DNA of 64,000 nt from Actinoplanes sandaracinus (GCF_030009775.1 NZ_JASCTH010000019.1:62001-126000), one strand, 5' to 3'. Shown: positions 1 through 8,617, counted from the first letter of the stretch. The notes: generated by a model from the letters alone, not told the origin. Made by a program: numbers and translations.

Positions 1-905
1 TGGCCGGTAAGGGGATCGCCGACTGGCTGACCGGTGGCCGGGTCCCAGAGCCGGGCTGTGTGATCCTCGCTGGTGCTGGCGAGCAGCTTGCCATCCGGGC
101 TGAACGCCACCCCCCACACAGGAGCGGCATGGCCGGTAAGGGGACCGCCGACCGACCGGCCGGTGGCCGGGTCCCACAACCGGACGGTTGCATCCCAGCT
201 GGTGGTGGCGAGTAGCTTGCCGTCCGGGCTGAACGCCACCCCCGACACGGACTCGGTGTGGCCGGTGAGTGGGCCGCCGGCCGGCTGACCGGTGGCGGCG
301 TTCCACAGTCGCACCGTAGCGTCATCGCTGGTGGTGGCAAGTAGCTTGCCATCCGGGCTGAACGCCACGTCTCGCAAAGCGCCGGCGTGGCCGGTAAGGG
401 GATCGCCGACCGGTCGGCCGGTGGCAGGGTCCCACAGTCGCACCGTAGCGTCATCGCTGGTGGTAGCGAGGAGCTTGCCATCGGGACTGAACGCCACCCC
501 CCACACGGGAGCGGTGTGGCCGGTGAGCGGGCTGCCGACCGGCCGACCGGTGACCGGGTCCCACAGCCGCACCGTAGCGTCATCGCTGGTGGTAGCGAGG
601 AGCTTGCCGTCCGGACTGAACGCCACGCTCATCACGGCGCCAGTGTGGCCGGTGAGCGGGCTGCCGACCGGCCGACCGGTAGCCGGGTCCCACAGCCGCA
701 CCGTAGCGTCATCGCTCGTGCTGGCGAGGAGCTTGCCGTCCGGACTGAACGCCACGCTCATCACGGCGCCAGTGTGGCCGGTGAGCGGGCTGCCGACCGG
801 CTGACCGGTAGCCGGGTCCCAGAGCCGGGCTGTCTGATCCTCGCTGGTGCTGGCGAGCCTTTTGCCGTCCGGGCTGAACGCCACCCCCCACAGGGCGCCA
901 GTGTG
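1..905 (-). repeat. 129-bp tandem repeats encoding WD40 blades
   Basis: The codon for V in the VAFSPDG motif recurs at 110, 239, 368, 497, 626, 755 and 884, exactly 129 bp (43 residues) apart. Copies are nearly identical at DNA level, and the array probably continues past the left edge. Each unit is one propeller blade, so this is a coding repeat. Confidence 0.93.
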
Positions 906-2780
906 GCCCATGAGTGTTCCGCGTTGCTGGGTGAGCAGCGCGGTCATGTTGTCGCGTGCCTCGTTGGTCGGGGCGACGAGCCATGCTGCGGCGGCGAAAC
1001 GCCGAGCGGTGATCGGCTGCGTGAGACTGAGGTTCTGGCTTTGGGCAGTGAGCTGGCGCGACAGGGCGATGTCGTGCTGGCGTTGTGCTCGCGACGCCTG
1101 CACCCAGGCGGTGACGGCCAGACCGCTGACCACAACGACGACGGCCAGTAGGCCGGCAAGTAGCGCACGTCGGCGGTGGCGGCGGGCCGTCCGGGCCCGG
1201 CGCTGCAGGGCCAGGCTGCGGTCGAGGAAGTCCCGCTCGCGGCCGGTGACCGCGTCGGGGTGCTCGGCCCACCAGTCAGCCGCGCGGGCAAGGCGGGTGC
1301 CCCGATACAGGGCGCTATCGTCACGGCCGAGCGCCTCCCAGTCCGCGGCGGCGTGAGTGAGCATCCGGTGCAGCCGCAGGCCGTCCTGGTCGTCGTCGAC
1401 CCAGCCGCGTAGCCGCGGCCAGGCCTGCACCAGTGCCTCGTGGCTGATCTCCACAGTGTCCCGGGTAACGGTCAGTAGCCGGGCGGTGACCAACCGGTCG
1501 ATCACCGTCGCGACGTCGGGGTCGTCGTCGAACTCCGTGCGGGTCACCCGGCGCCGGGTAACCAGGGCGTCGTCGCCGATGTCCACCAGCCGCAGCAGGA
1601 CCCGCCGGATGGTGCGCTGCCGCGCAGGCCCCAGCACGCTGTAGATGGCGTCGGCACTGTGCGCGATGGCGCCGTCCAGCCCGCCGGCCGCTTCATAACC
1701 GGCCAGGGTGATCGTATGGCCGCGCCGACGGTGCCACGCCTGCACCATGGCGTGCGAGGCCAGCGGCAACACGCCGGGCCGGTCCGCCAGCTGCGCCACC
1801 ACGGTGGACACCAACGTGCCCTCCACCCGCAAACCGGCCCGCTCGGCTGGCTTGACCAGCGCATCGCGCAACTCCGCCGGGCTCATCGGCCCGACCAGCG
1901 TCTGCGCGTCCCGCAACGCGCCCACCAGTTCCGGATACTGCGCACACCGCGCGTAGAAGTCGGCCCGCACCCCCAGCACCACCCGCACGCGGCTGTCCTC
2001 TGCCTGCGCCGCGTCCAGCAACGCGGCGAAGAACGCTCTGCGCCGCACGTCATCACCGCACTGGGTGAAGGATTCCTCGAACTGATCCACCACCAGCAGT
2101 AGCTCCACCTCGTCCGGCTCACCGGCCAACGCCTTGCCGACGGCGGTGTCCAACGCGCCGGGATCTCGCATCAGCTCCGTCACCAGGTCGGCCACGGGGA
2201 CGGTCAGCGAGGTGGCGACCGCGCGAACCAGTCCGGTCAGCGGGTCGGCCCCCGGAGCCATCAACGCCACCGGCCACCCGCAATCCGAGGACAAGCCATC
2301 GCGGGCTATCCGGGGCAGCAGCCCGGCACGCAGCACCGACGACTTGCCACTGCCGGAGGGACCGAACACCGCCAGCACCCGCCGCGAGGCCAAACTGTCG
2401 AGCAACTCGTTCACCAGCCGCTCCCGGCCGAAGAACCAGAGCTCATCGTCGGGCTGGTAGGCGGCCAGGCCGCGGTACGGCGGCTCGGTACCGGCCCCGG
2501 CCGTCTCGCCGTCGCCGAGTTCCGCGGCGGCGGCCCGCCACCGCTGTTCCCACGCCGCCCGATCACCACCGCACGCCTCAACATAGGCCAACGTCACCGC
2601 GAGGCTAGGCAACTGGTGCCCGGCGGCCGCGACCGACAACGTGGTGACCGAATAATGCGCCCGCCGCGCCAATTCCCGGTAGCCCGGCCGGCCCGCGCTC
2701 TCCCGCAATTCCCGCAACCCGGCCGCGAACCGCTGAACCGGACCACCAGACGGATCCAACGGCCCTTCACGCCGCGGCAT
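1..2780 (-). CDS. HTH / STAND NTPase / WD40-repeat protein, 3' end outside window
   Basis: At least 926 residues read without a stop from ATG at 2780 to the window edge, so the C-terminus is missing. The start follows a purine-rich GGAGGGGGCAGGG. Residues about 10-75 look like an XRE-type helix-turn-helix. A STAND/AAA-type NTPase follows, with Walker A GPSGSGKS (K146) and Walker B LLLVVDQFEE near residue 228. A single membrane segment lies near residue 536 after a basic HRRRR-type stretch. WD40 repeats begin near residue 620, with repeated VAFSPDG and TVRLWDPATG motifs. This architecture is common in actinomycetes and is usually treated as a signal-sensing or conflict-related switch; the ligand is unknown. 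The transmembrane segment suggests the propeller and NTPase lie on opposite sides of the membrane, which is inference. Confidence 0.9.
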   Translation of the reverse strand, partial: MPRREGPLDPSGGPVQRFAAGLRELRESAGRPGYRELARRAHYSVTTLSVAAAGHQLPSLAVTLAYVEACGGDRAAWEQRWRAAAAELGDGETAGAGTEPPYRGLAAYQPDDELWFFGRERLVNELLDSLASRRVLAVFGPSGSGKSSVLRAGLLPRIARDGLSSDCGWPVALMAPGADPLTGLVRAVATSLTVPVADLVTELMRDPGALDTAVGKALAGEPDEVELLLVVDQFEESFTQCGDDVRRRAFFAALLDAAQAEDSRVRVVLGVRADFYARCAQYPELVGALRDAQTLVGPMSPAELRDALVKPAERAGLRVEGTLVSTVVAQLADRPGVLPLASHAMVQAWHRRRGHTITLAGYEAAGGLDGAIAHSADAIYSVLGPARQRTIRRVLLRLVDIGDDALVTRRRVTRTEFDDDPDVATVIDRLVTARLLTVTRDTVEISHEALVQAWPRLRGWVDDDQDGLRLHRMLTHAAADWEALGRDDSALYRGTRLARAADWWAEHPDAVTGRERDFLDRSLALQRRARTARRHRRRALLAGLLAVVVVVSGLAVTAWVQASRAQRQHDIALSRQLTAQSQNLSLTQPITARRFAAAAWLVAPTNEARDNMTALLTQQRGTLMGHTGALWGVAFSPDGKRLASTSEDQTARLWDPATGQPVGSPLTGHTGAVMSVAFSPDGKLLASTSDDATVRLWDPATGRPVGSPLTGHTGAVMSVAFSPDGKLLATTSDDATVRLWDPVTGRPVGSPLTGHTAPVWGVAFSPDGKLLATTSDDATVRLWDPATGRPVGDPLTGHAGALRDVAFSPDGKLLATTSDDATVRLWNAATGQPAGGPLTGHTESVSGVAFSPDGKLLATTSWDATVRLWDPATGRSVGGPLTGHAAPVWGVAFSPDGKLLASTSEDHTARLWDPATGQPVGDPLTG

Positions 2781-3235
2781 CCCTGCCCCCTCCCGCGCCG
2801 GCCACACACCGCATCACGCCTCGACAAGATAACCGAACATCAATGTCCGACACGCCGGCACGGTCACCCAACGGCGGCCTCCAAGCGCGGATTGCAACGA
2901 TGGACGTCGATGCTGCCGCAACGCCGAGCTGTCAGGCAACTGCCAGCAATCGGCGGCCGCACAGCCGTGCCCGCGCCCGCGCCCGATGCGACGGTAAGGA
3001 AACGAAATCCCAGCTCAGTGGCGTGCGCCGACGGCGAGTTTGTTCCGCGTTGTTTGTTCGGTCCGCCGCGCAGGGCCGAACAACTTCACGGCGCGTCCAT
3101 TCTGGTCGAGCACCGCTTCACCCCAGCAGGGCCATGGTCGGACGACCGCGTTACACCGCCCTGGCCGTCAAGGACAGGGTGAGGCGTAAAGGGGTCAGCG
3201 GACCCCACCCAACCCTCCGAGTTGAGGAGCACGTC
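2781..3235. other. Intergenic region between divergent genes
   Basis: No supported coding sequence is seen. The open frame that enters the secreted-protein gene from 2843 has low-complexity Arg/Ala-rich codon use and no homology I recognise, so I treat it as non-coding. The stretch must hold the promoters of the STAND gene (leftward) and the secreted-protein gene (rightward). No clear -35/-10 pair could be assigned. Confidence 0.5.
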
Positions 3236-3607
3236 ATGCACAGCAGGATCGCAATCCGTGTCGCCGCCGCCGTAGGAGCGACGGCGGCGATACTCATCCC
3301 CCAAGCCTCCGCCGCCCAGGCCGCCCAGGTGGAGAGCGCGACCGCAGTGGCCGCGGTGACAACTGCGCCTTACGCAGCTTCGCCGGCTCCGACCTGCATC
3401 AAGAAGACACCCGGCAAGACCGGTGGGACCCCGAATGGAGCGAAAGTAACGCTCACCAATACTTGTGGTTCCGCCAAGCGGCTGAAGGTTGTTTGGACGC
3501 ATGCGCGCGACTCGGATTGCTTCACCCTGAACAACGGGGCCACTAAGGTCAGGTCATCTCCGGTCGCGCTGCCGTTCTCCCACTACGACAAGACGGTTAC
3601 CTGCTAA
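3236..3607 (+). CDS. Small secreted protein, function unknown
   Basis: 123 residues. ATG at 3236 is chosen over upstream in-frame starts because GAGGAG lies about 7 nt before it and because a Sec signal peptide follows directly: MHSR, a hydrophobic Ala-rich core, then an AxA-type region. The mature part has four cysteines (TCIKK, TNTCGS, SDCFTL and the terminal TVTC), consistent with two disulfides. The spacing with a VKVVW-like strand recalls tendamistat-type small beta-proteins and similar secreted proteins of streptomycetes. That resemblance is weak and no inhibitor activity should be assumed. It lies next to a decayed insertion sequence. Confidence 0.72.
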   Translation: MHSRIAIRVAAAVGATAAILIPQASAAQAAQVESATAVAAVTTAPYAASPAPTCIKKTPGKTGGTPNGAKVTLTNTCGSAKRLKVVWTHARDSDCFTLNNGATKVRSSPVALPFSHYDKTVTC

Positions 3608-3768
3608 GGCGTGTTCAACGGCGGAAATCTGATCGAAGCCGCGCCGTGACGGTAATCGACAGCTGCGGGAACCCCCCGTAGTCACTTCTGCGACACAGCA
3701 AGAACCAATGATAAAACCGACGGCAGCGCTGCTCAGGACCAGTACCGCACGGCGGCAATGTCGCTTGC

Positions 3769-4378
3769 ATGGTTAGCCCGTTGACCAGCGCTGTCGTTGG
3801 TTTTGGTTCGGAATCTAACGGCACCCTTGACGAGGTGCCGGCGGGCCTGCTCGGCGACGGCCTCGCGCAAATCCGGACACTCGCGGCCGGCGAGACTCCC
3901 CAACGTGACGGGCCCGGCCGAGCCCGTCACCCGCTGCACAAATACATCAACCAGGGCCGGGTCGAAGCCGATCGTCCCGCGGTCTCGCCCCGCCGCCTAA
4001 CCGGCTACCTGTTGACCCATCCCGATCACCGCAGCCAGCGGCAACAGGACACGTTCGAATCCTTCACCACCGCCTGCCCCGAGATGACGGCTCTCACCGG
4101 CCTCGTGCACTCCTTCGCCGCCCTGCTCAAACCTGTCAGCAGCAACGCCGACCGGCTCACCGAATGGATCAACGCTGCCCGCCAGGAAGGCCTTCCGCAC
4201 CTGCCCGCCCTCACCCGCGGACTCGACCGAGACCGTGACGCCGTTGACGCCGCCGTCACGCTGCCCCACCACAACGGAACGGCCGAAGGCGTCAACACCA
4301 AAAACCAAGCTGCCCAAACGCCAAACGTATGGAAGAGCAGGTTTCGCACTGCTCCGCCACCGCGTTCTGCTCGGCTGA
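3769..4378 (+). pseudogene. ISL3-family transposase remnant (C-terminal part, frameshifted)
   Basis: From about 3942 the translation matches the C-terminal half of ISL3/IS1165-type transposases from memory: HKYINQGR, SPRRLTGYLLT, CPEMTALTGLVHSFA, WINAARQEGLPHL, then LPHHNGTAEGVNTK. The frame is lost after NTK. One extra A in the run 4300-4304 explains this, because reading from the next frame gives KLPKRQTYGRAGFALLRHR and a stop at 4376-4378, the normal family ending. The N-terminal zinc-ribbon and first catalytic region are absent, and 3769-3941 is not recognisable. The element cannot encode active transposase. Confidence 0.8.
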
Positions 4379-4394
4379 CACCTCACTCACCGTC

Positions 4395-4417
4395 ACCACC
4401 GAAAGTGAGACAGAGCC
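4395..4417 (+). repeat. Possible right terminal repeat of the ISL3 remnant
   Basis: The sequence accaccgaaagtgagacag (continuing agcc) lies 17 nt after the restored transposase stop and resembles ISL3-family right ends in position and character. No left copy was found, as expected for a truncated element. A 13-bp direct repeat, ttgacaggccccc, follows at 4424-4436 and 4437-4449. Confidence 0.35.
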
Positions 4418-4450
4418 GTTATCTTGACAGGCCCCCTTGACAGGCCCCCC

Positions 4451-4507
4451 GGCCGTAGCTGGGACACGCGATCAGCCCGCCATGGCACCTGTGGGCTACG
4501 GCTGGGC
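4451..4507 (-). repeat. Dispersed palindromic repeat, single copy
   Basis: Read on the minus strand, this runs from CCAGCCGTAGCCCAC to CCCAGCTACGGCC over about 55 bp, with inverted ends (CCAGCCGTA against TACGGC). It matches the units tandemly arrayed at 55985-56228, indicating one repeat family. Confidence 0.65.
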
Positions 4508-4631
4508 GGGGCGTTGCTTGTCTGGGGTGCCGCTGGTCGGCCGGCAGCGTGGGGGTCGCGGGCACTCAGCGGGCGCTGTGGCCGCCGTGTGCTCCGGGGG
4601 CGGCTGGCGCAGTGGTCGGGCGGGTGCCGTT

Positions 4632-4943
4632 TCAGGCGGGGAGGTAGCCGTTGGCCTTGGCGACCACGTCGTGGATGGCCTTGCGGGGGTCGGCGCCGAG
4701 GCTGGAGATGGCGACCATGGCGGTGAAGACGACGTCGGCGAGTTCCCCGACCACGTCGTCGGTCGTGTGGGTGACACCTTTGCGCGGGTTCTGCCCGAGC
4801 AGCCCGATCCAGGCCTGAGCAGCCTCGCCCGCCTCCTCAGTGATCTTCATGATGCGGCAGGTGAGTTCCAGCGGGTCGGTGCCGTTGCGGTCGTCGAGGA
4901 ACTCCTTCCAGCGGCGGGCGGCGTCCCAGATCATGTCGTCCAT
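4632..4943 (-). CDS. MazG-like nucleotide pyrophosphohydrolase family protein
   Basis: 103 residues, the size of single-domain MazG-like proteins. The ITEEAGEAAQAWIG stretch supplies the ExxE metal-binding helix, and DDVVGELADVVFTAMVAI supplies the ExxD helix, together forming the all-alpha NTP-PPase site. Family members hydrolyse nucleoside triphosphates or related substrates to monophosphate plus pyrophosphate; the specific substrate cannot be read from sequence. The start MDDMIWDAA fits the usual N-terminus. The gene stands alone, divergent from the pentapeptide-repeat gene. Confidence 0.8.
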   Translation of the reverse strand: MDDMIWDAARRWKEFLDDRNGTDPLELTCRIMKITEEAGEAAQAWIGLLGQNPRKGVTHTTDDVVGELADVVFTAMVAISSLGADPRKAIHDVVAKANGYLPA

Positions 4944-4973
4944 GGTCGTCCTGTCGTAGGTCGGTGCGTCTCG

Positions 4974-4985
4974 TAGAGTGTCCGG
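4974..4985 (+). promoter_or_regulatory. TAGAGT box, candidate leaderless promoter -10
   Basis: TAGAGT at 4974-4979 is followed by 6 nt and the GTG at 4986, placing the predicted transcript start on the start codon. There is no Shine-Dalgarno sequence. The same arrangement recurs elsewhere in the window. Confidence 0.5.
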
Positions 4986-5678
4986 GTGCCACGGTCAGGT
5001 TCCTCATCCGCGGGTCGGTCTTCGGCGGCAGAGCCCAGGGCGCCCATCGTGCCCGAGGTGTTGCCGGCGGCGGGGCCCGGCCTCGAGTCCGACGAGTTCT
5101 ACGAGAAGGTGGCCTTCGGCGAGGCTGACACCGACGCTGATCTGATCGGCGCGTTCGCGCAGTCGGTGGAGTTCGGGCAGTGCCGGTTCCGGGCGGCGCG
5201 GCTGGCGGGGGCGGTGCTGTACAAGGTTCGGTTCACCGACTGTGTCGTCGAGCGGTCGGACTGGTCGAATCTGCGTGGTGAGAACGGCGCTCTCGAACGG
5301 GTGACGGTGTCCGGGACCCGGATGACGGGGCTGGCGTTCAGCGGTGGCCTCCTCAAGGACGTCGCGGTCGCGGACAGCAGGCTGGATCTGACGAACTGGC
5401 GGTCGGCCCGGTTCGATGTCGTCTCCTTCACCGGGTGCAATCTGTCGGGCGCGGATTTCACGAACGCGGATCTGCGTGGGGCGCGGTTCACCGACTGCGA
5501 TCTGACCGGTGCGCAGTTCAGCGGGGCGAGCATGCGGGGGACCCGGTTCCAGCGGTGCGAGCTGGCCGGTGTCGGCGGGATCACCAGTTGGGCGGGCGCG
5601 ATCGTGCACCCGGACGACCTGATCGGGTTGTCCTACGCGCTGGCCGGTGCGCTGGGCATCGTCGTCAGAGAAAGCTGA
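4986..5678 (+). CDS. Pentapeptide-repeat protein
   Basis: 230 residues from GTG. The central and C-terminal parts consist of A(D/N)LxG-type pentapeptides such as GCNLSGADFTNADLRGARFTD, which fold as a right-handed quadrilateral beta-helix. Some family members mimic DNA and protect gyrase from quinolones or toxins, but most have no known role and nothing here assigns one. The first 35 residues are Pro/Ala-rich and probably disordered. No ribosome binding site is visible; translation may be leaderless. Confidence 0.85.
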   Translation: MPRSGSSSAGRSSAAEPRAPIVPEVLPAAGPGLESDEFYEKVAFGEADTDADLIGAFAQSVEFGQCRFRAARLAGAVLYKVRFTDCVVERSDWSNLRGENGALERVTVSGTRMTGLAFSGGLLKDVAVADSRLDLTNWRSARFDVVSFTGCNLSGADFTNADLRGARFTDCDLTGAQFSGASMRGTRFQRCELAGVGGITSWAGAIVHPDDLIGLSYALAGALGIVVRES

Positions 5679-5684
5679 CGCCCC

Positions 5685-5762
5685 CGACAGCCGACGCCTG
5701 CGACAGCCGACGCCTCCGACAGCCGACACCATCGATAACCGGCACCATCGACAACCGCCGCA
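5685..5762. repeat. Short 15-bp tandem repeats
   Basis: Three copies of cgacagccgacgcct (last variant) are followed by two copies of an accatcgayaaccgc-like unit, also about 15 bp apart. They fill the gap between the convergent pentapeptide gene and response regulator. No coding role is seen. Confidence 0.7.
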
Positions 5763-5774
5763 GGCAGGAGCGGG

Positions 5775-6431
5775 TCAGGTCAGGCCCGCCTCGCGGGCCA
5801 GAATCGCCGCCTGGACCCGGGACGTGCAGCCCAGCTTGGCGAGGACGCGGGATACGTGGGTCTTCGCCGTCGCCTCGGTGATCGCGAGCGTGGCGGCGAG
5901 GTCGGCATTGGAGAGGCCACGGCCCAGGCCGGTCAGCACGTCGCGTTCGCGGACGGTCAGGTCGTTCAGCGCCGGTGGCAGCGGCTTCTCGTGCCGTGCC
6001 GGCGACGTGGCGACGAATGCGGTGAGCAGACGCCGGGTCACCTCGGGTGCGAGGATGCCGTCTCCGGCGGCGACCCGGCGGACCGCCTCGACCAGCGCGG
6101 AGGGCTCGACCGACTTGAGCAGGAAGCCCGCCGCCCCGGCCCGGAGGGCGCCGAACAGATAGTCGTCGAGGTCGAACGTGGTCAGGATCAGCACGTCGGC
6201 GAACCCGGCCGAGGTGATCTCGCGGGTCGCCTGGATGCCGTCGGTGCCGGGCATCCGGATGTCCATCAGCACCACGTCGGGCCGCAGAGCCGAGGCCTGC
6301 CGGACCGCGATGGCGCCGTCGGCGGCCTCCCCCACCACGACGATGTCGGGCGCCTGCTCCAGCATGAGCCGCATGCCGGCACGGATGGCGGCGTGGTCAT
6401 CGGCGAGCAACACCCTGATCGGCTCGGTCAC
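5775..6431 (-). CDS. NarL/LuxR-family response regulator
   Basis: 218 residues. GTG at 6431 is preferred because GGAG lies 6 nt upstream; an ATG at 6443 in the same frame is the alternative. The receiver domain (1-120) carries the acidic pair ADDH, phospho-acceptor Asp in VVLMDIRMPG, Thr in ILTTF and Lys in FLLKS. A LuxR-type helix-turn-helix (about 155-215) starts at LTVRERDVL and includes LSNADLAATLAITEATAKTH. It is downstream of and codirectional with the histidine kinase at 6579-7745, forming a two-component pair. Phosphorylation at the receiver Asp should control DNA binding; the target is unknown. Confidence 0.93.
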   Translation of the reverse strand: MTEPIRVLLADDHAAIRAGMRLMLEQAPDIVVVGEAADGAIAVRQASALRPDVVLMDIRMPGTDGIQATREITSAGFADVLILTTFDLDDYLFGALRAGAAGFLLKSVEPSALVEAVRRVAAGDGILAPEVTRRLLTAFVATSPARHEKPLPPALNDLTVRERDVLTGLGRGLSNADLAATLAITEATAKTHVSRVLAKLGCTSRVQAAILAREAGLT

Positions 6432-6443
6432 ACAGCACTCCAA

Positions 6444-6562
6444 ACAATCACGCGACGCCCGAAATAGTCACACGGCACCCCACACAGTCACGCGGCGCCC
6501 CGATGCAGTCGCGGCGCTGGCGAGCAATCAAGCGGCGCTCCCCATGAGCATGTAGCCACTGC
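6444..6562. repeat. Five degenerate ~20-bp repeats between kinase and regulator
   Basis: Units resembling agtcacgcggcgcccc recur about every 20 bp (variants starting atcacgcg, agtcacac, agtcacgc, agtcgcgg, atcaagcg). They occupy most of the space between the kinase and regulator genes. They could be regulator binding sites or an expanded spacer; the sequence alone does not decide. Confidence 0.55.
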
Positions 6563-6578
6563 AGAGAACTCCAGACGG

Positions 6579-7745
6579 TCATGCCGCGTGCACCGGCAGG
6601 CTGGCGTGGACCTTCCAGAGGTCGCCGTCGCGGGCGGCGGTGAGTTCGCCGCCGAGCAGGGCGGCCCGCTCACGGATCGACCACAGGCCGGTGCCGGCGC
6701 TGAGCGCTCGGTGGTCGAGGCCGCCGGAGCCGGTCAGCGTGTTGGTGACGGTGACCGCGACCCGGTCGCCGGCCGGCCGCACGTCGACCCGCACCTCGGA
6801 CCCGGGGGCGTGTTTGCCCGCGTTGGTCAGCGCCTCGCGAACGATGCCGTAGACGGTGTGCTCCACCACGACCGGGATGCCGGGAATGTCGCGGACCCGC
6901 ACGTCGACCCGCAGCCCGCCGGCGGTGGCGGCGGCGGCCAGGTCGGGCAGGCGGTCGAGGCCGCCGGGCAGGGTGGGGTCCTTCGGGCCGGTGTCGTCGG
7001 CGCGCAGCAGCAGGATCATCGACCGCATCTCCTCCAGGGCGGCGAGGCTGCTGGTCCGGACGGCCTGGAGGGCGGCCCGGTCACGGTCGTTGTCGGGTGG
7101 CATGGCCAGCGCGGCGCCGGAGTGCATGGCGGTGGTCGCCAGATGGGCGGCGATGACGTCGTGCAGGTCACGGGCCATGGTGGCGCGTTCGGCGAGCACC
7201 GCTTCCCGGGCGGCGCGTTCGGCGTCGAGGACACCGAGCCGGTGCTGCTGGCGAAGGTTGGCGGCCCACCACAGGGGCACGAACAGCAGCGAGGTCATCT
7301 GCAGGCAGATGACGACGGCGACGGCGACGCGTGACTTCTCGGCGGCCAGTCCGCCGACGACGCTGGCCGTACCGATCAGGACGAAGACCGCCGTGGTGAC
7401 CGCGGTCCGGGCGCGCGCGGAGGCGAACCGGCCGGCCGAGAAGAGCAGGTCGAACAGCACCAGGATGAAGGCGATGCTGCCGCCGAGCGCGAGGTCGGCG
7501 GCGAAGGCGGCGGTTCCGGCGCCGAGCGCCGCCATCGGATGACGGCGCCGGCCGAGCATGGCGAGGCAGCCGGCGGCGAGGAGCAGCGAGTGCCAGCCAT
7601 CGGGCAGGCCGGGGAACAGGTCCGGAAGGGACCAGACGTCGGTGAGGCCGACGAGATTGAGCAGAACCCCGGCGCCGAACGTGCCGCCGGCGTTGGCGAG
7701 GTCCTGGAAGCGGGTGCTGGTCCGCCATCGCTCCCGCACGTTCAC
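6579..7745 (-). CDS. Membrane sensor histidine kinase, NarX/DesK-like
   Basis: 388 residues from GTG. Several hydrophobic helices fill residues about 15-160 with very short loops, so the sensor is membrane-embedded with no large extracellular domain. The HisKA_3 dimerisation region has the phospho-acceptor His in ATMARDLHDVIAAHLATT (about 195-215). The HATPase_c part shows the N box in VREALTNAGKHAP and a C-terminal glycine box in GTGLWSIRERAALLGG. It signals to the response regulator at 5775-6431, which lies 135 bp downstream in the same direction. The stimulus is unknown; DesK-like kinases often sense membrane state or cell-envelope drugs. Confidence 0.92.
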   Translation of the reverse strand: MNVRERWRTSTRFQDLANAGGTFGAGVLLNLVGLTDVWSLPDLFPGLPDGWHSLLLAAGCLAMLGRRRHPMAALGAGTAAFAADLALGGSIAFILVLFDLLFSAGRFASARARTAVTTAVFVLIGTASVVGGLAAEKSRVAVAVVICLQMTSLLFVPLWWAANLRQQHRLGVLDAERAAREAVLAERATMARDLHDVIAAHLATTAMHSGAALAMPPDNDRDRAALQAVRTSSLAALEEMRSMILLLRADDTGPKDPTLPGGLDRLPDLAAAATAGGLRVDVRVRDIPGIPVVVEHTVYGIVREALTNAGKHAPGSEVRVDVRPAGDRVAVTVTNTLTGSGGLDHRALSAGTGLWSIRERAALLGGELTAARDGDLWKVHASLPVHAA

Positions 7746-7862
7746 GTGGCCATCCCATCATGTCGATCATCACGACGGCGTCCACCGAAAGTGGTACGCC
7801 CGCGACCGCCGCACATCTTTCGGCCGACGCGCGGCAGGGGCACTTTCGGCCATGGTGACGGC

Positions 7863-8558
7863 ATGGACGTCGCTCTTCTCGCTTCGCTCGCTGTGCTCGC
7901 GCTCATCGACTCCACCAGTTTCGGCACTCTGCTCATTCCGATCTGGCTGCTGATCCATCCGGGTCCGGTGCGTCCCGGTCGCCTTCTCATTTTTCTGGGT
8001 ACGGTCTCCGCGTTCTATTTCGCCGTCGGTATGGCTGTCGCGCTCGGGGCCGGCGCCTTCCTCCCGGAGATCACGGCCTTTCTGGACACCCGTACCGCGC
8101 AGTGGGCGCAGTTGATCCTGGGGGTTGCCCTGTTCTTCTGGAGTTTCCGGATGGGCCGCAAGAGCAAGCCGGCCGAGGAGGGCCGCCTGCTCCGGTGGCG
8201 GCGGCGGGCGCTGGCCGACGAGGGTGGAGCGGGGTCGCTGGCCGGGCTGGCCCTGGCTGCCGCGGCTCTGGAGGTGACCACGATGCTGCCCTATCTCGCG
8301 GCGATCGGCCTGATCACCACGGCGGAGTTGCCGCTGGCCACGGTGACGGTGACCATGGCCGGGTACTGCCTGCTGATGATCGCTCCGGCGCTGGTGCTGC
8401 TGGCGGCGCGCCTGGCGGCGGGCAAGCGGCTGGTGCCGGCGCTGACCCGGATCAGCGAGTGGATGACCAACAGCGAGACCCTGGCCTGGGTCGTCGGCAT
8501 CGTCGGTTTCCTGCTGGCCCGCGACGCCGCGGCGAGACTGGCCCTGATCGGCGGCTGA
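7863..8558 (+). CDS. GAP-family integral membrane protein (Sap, sulfolipid-addressing-like)
   Basis: 231 residues with about six membrane helices: start MDVALLASLAVLALIDSTSFGTLLIP, then helices near 40-60, 75-95, 125-150, 155-180 and 205-225. The DSTSFGTLLIP start and RPGRL are typical of the GAP/Sap family from memory, related to mycobacterial proteins linked to sulfolipid or glycopeptidolipid export. No substrate can be inferred here. ATG at 7863 is chosen because the helix starts at once; upstream in-frame codons fall in the divergent kinase region. Confidence 0.75.
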   Translation: MDVALLASLAVLALIDSTSFGTLLIPIWLLIHPGPVRPGRLLIFLGTVSAFYFAVGMAVALGAGAFLPEITAFLDTRTAQWAQLILGVALFFWSFRMGRKSKPAEEGRLLRWRRRALADEGGAGSLAGLALAAAALEVTTMLPYLAAIGLITTAELPLATVTVTMAGYCLLMIAPALVLLAARLAAGKRLVPALTRISEWMTNSETLAWVVGIVGFLLARDAAARLALIGG

Positions 8559-8617
8559 CGCGAGAGCGGAGGCGCGGGCTGAGGTACCGGCTGAGGCGCG
8601 GAACAAGGCGCGGGCTG

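Noticed and set aside
1..905. Regularly spaced repeats as a CRISPR array
   Set aside because: The 129-bp units are in frame and encode WD40 blades; there are no unique spacers and no cas genes.
709..1272. Alternative minus-strand frames within the HTH-STAND-WD40 gene
   Set aside because: The correct frame is open from 2780 to the left edge and carries every domain; the others are shadows.
2843..3235. Upstream extension of the small secreted protein
   Set aside because: It would put 131 low-complexity residues before a clear signal peptide and ignore the ribosome binding site at the internal ATG.
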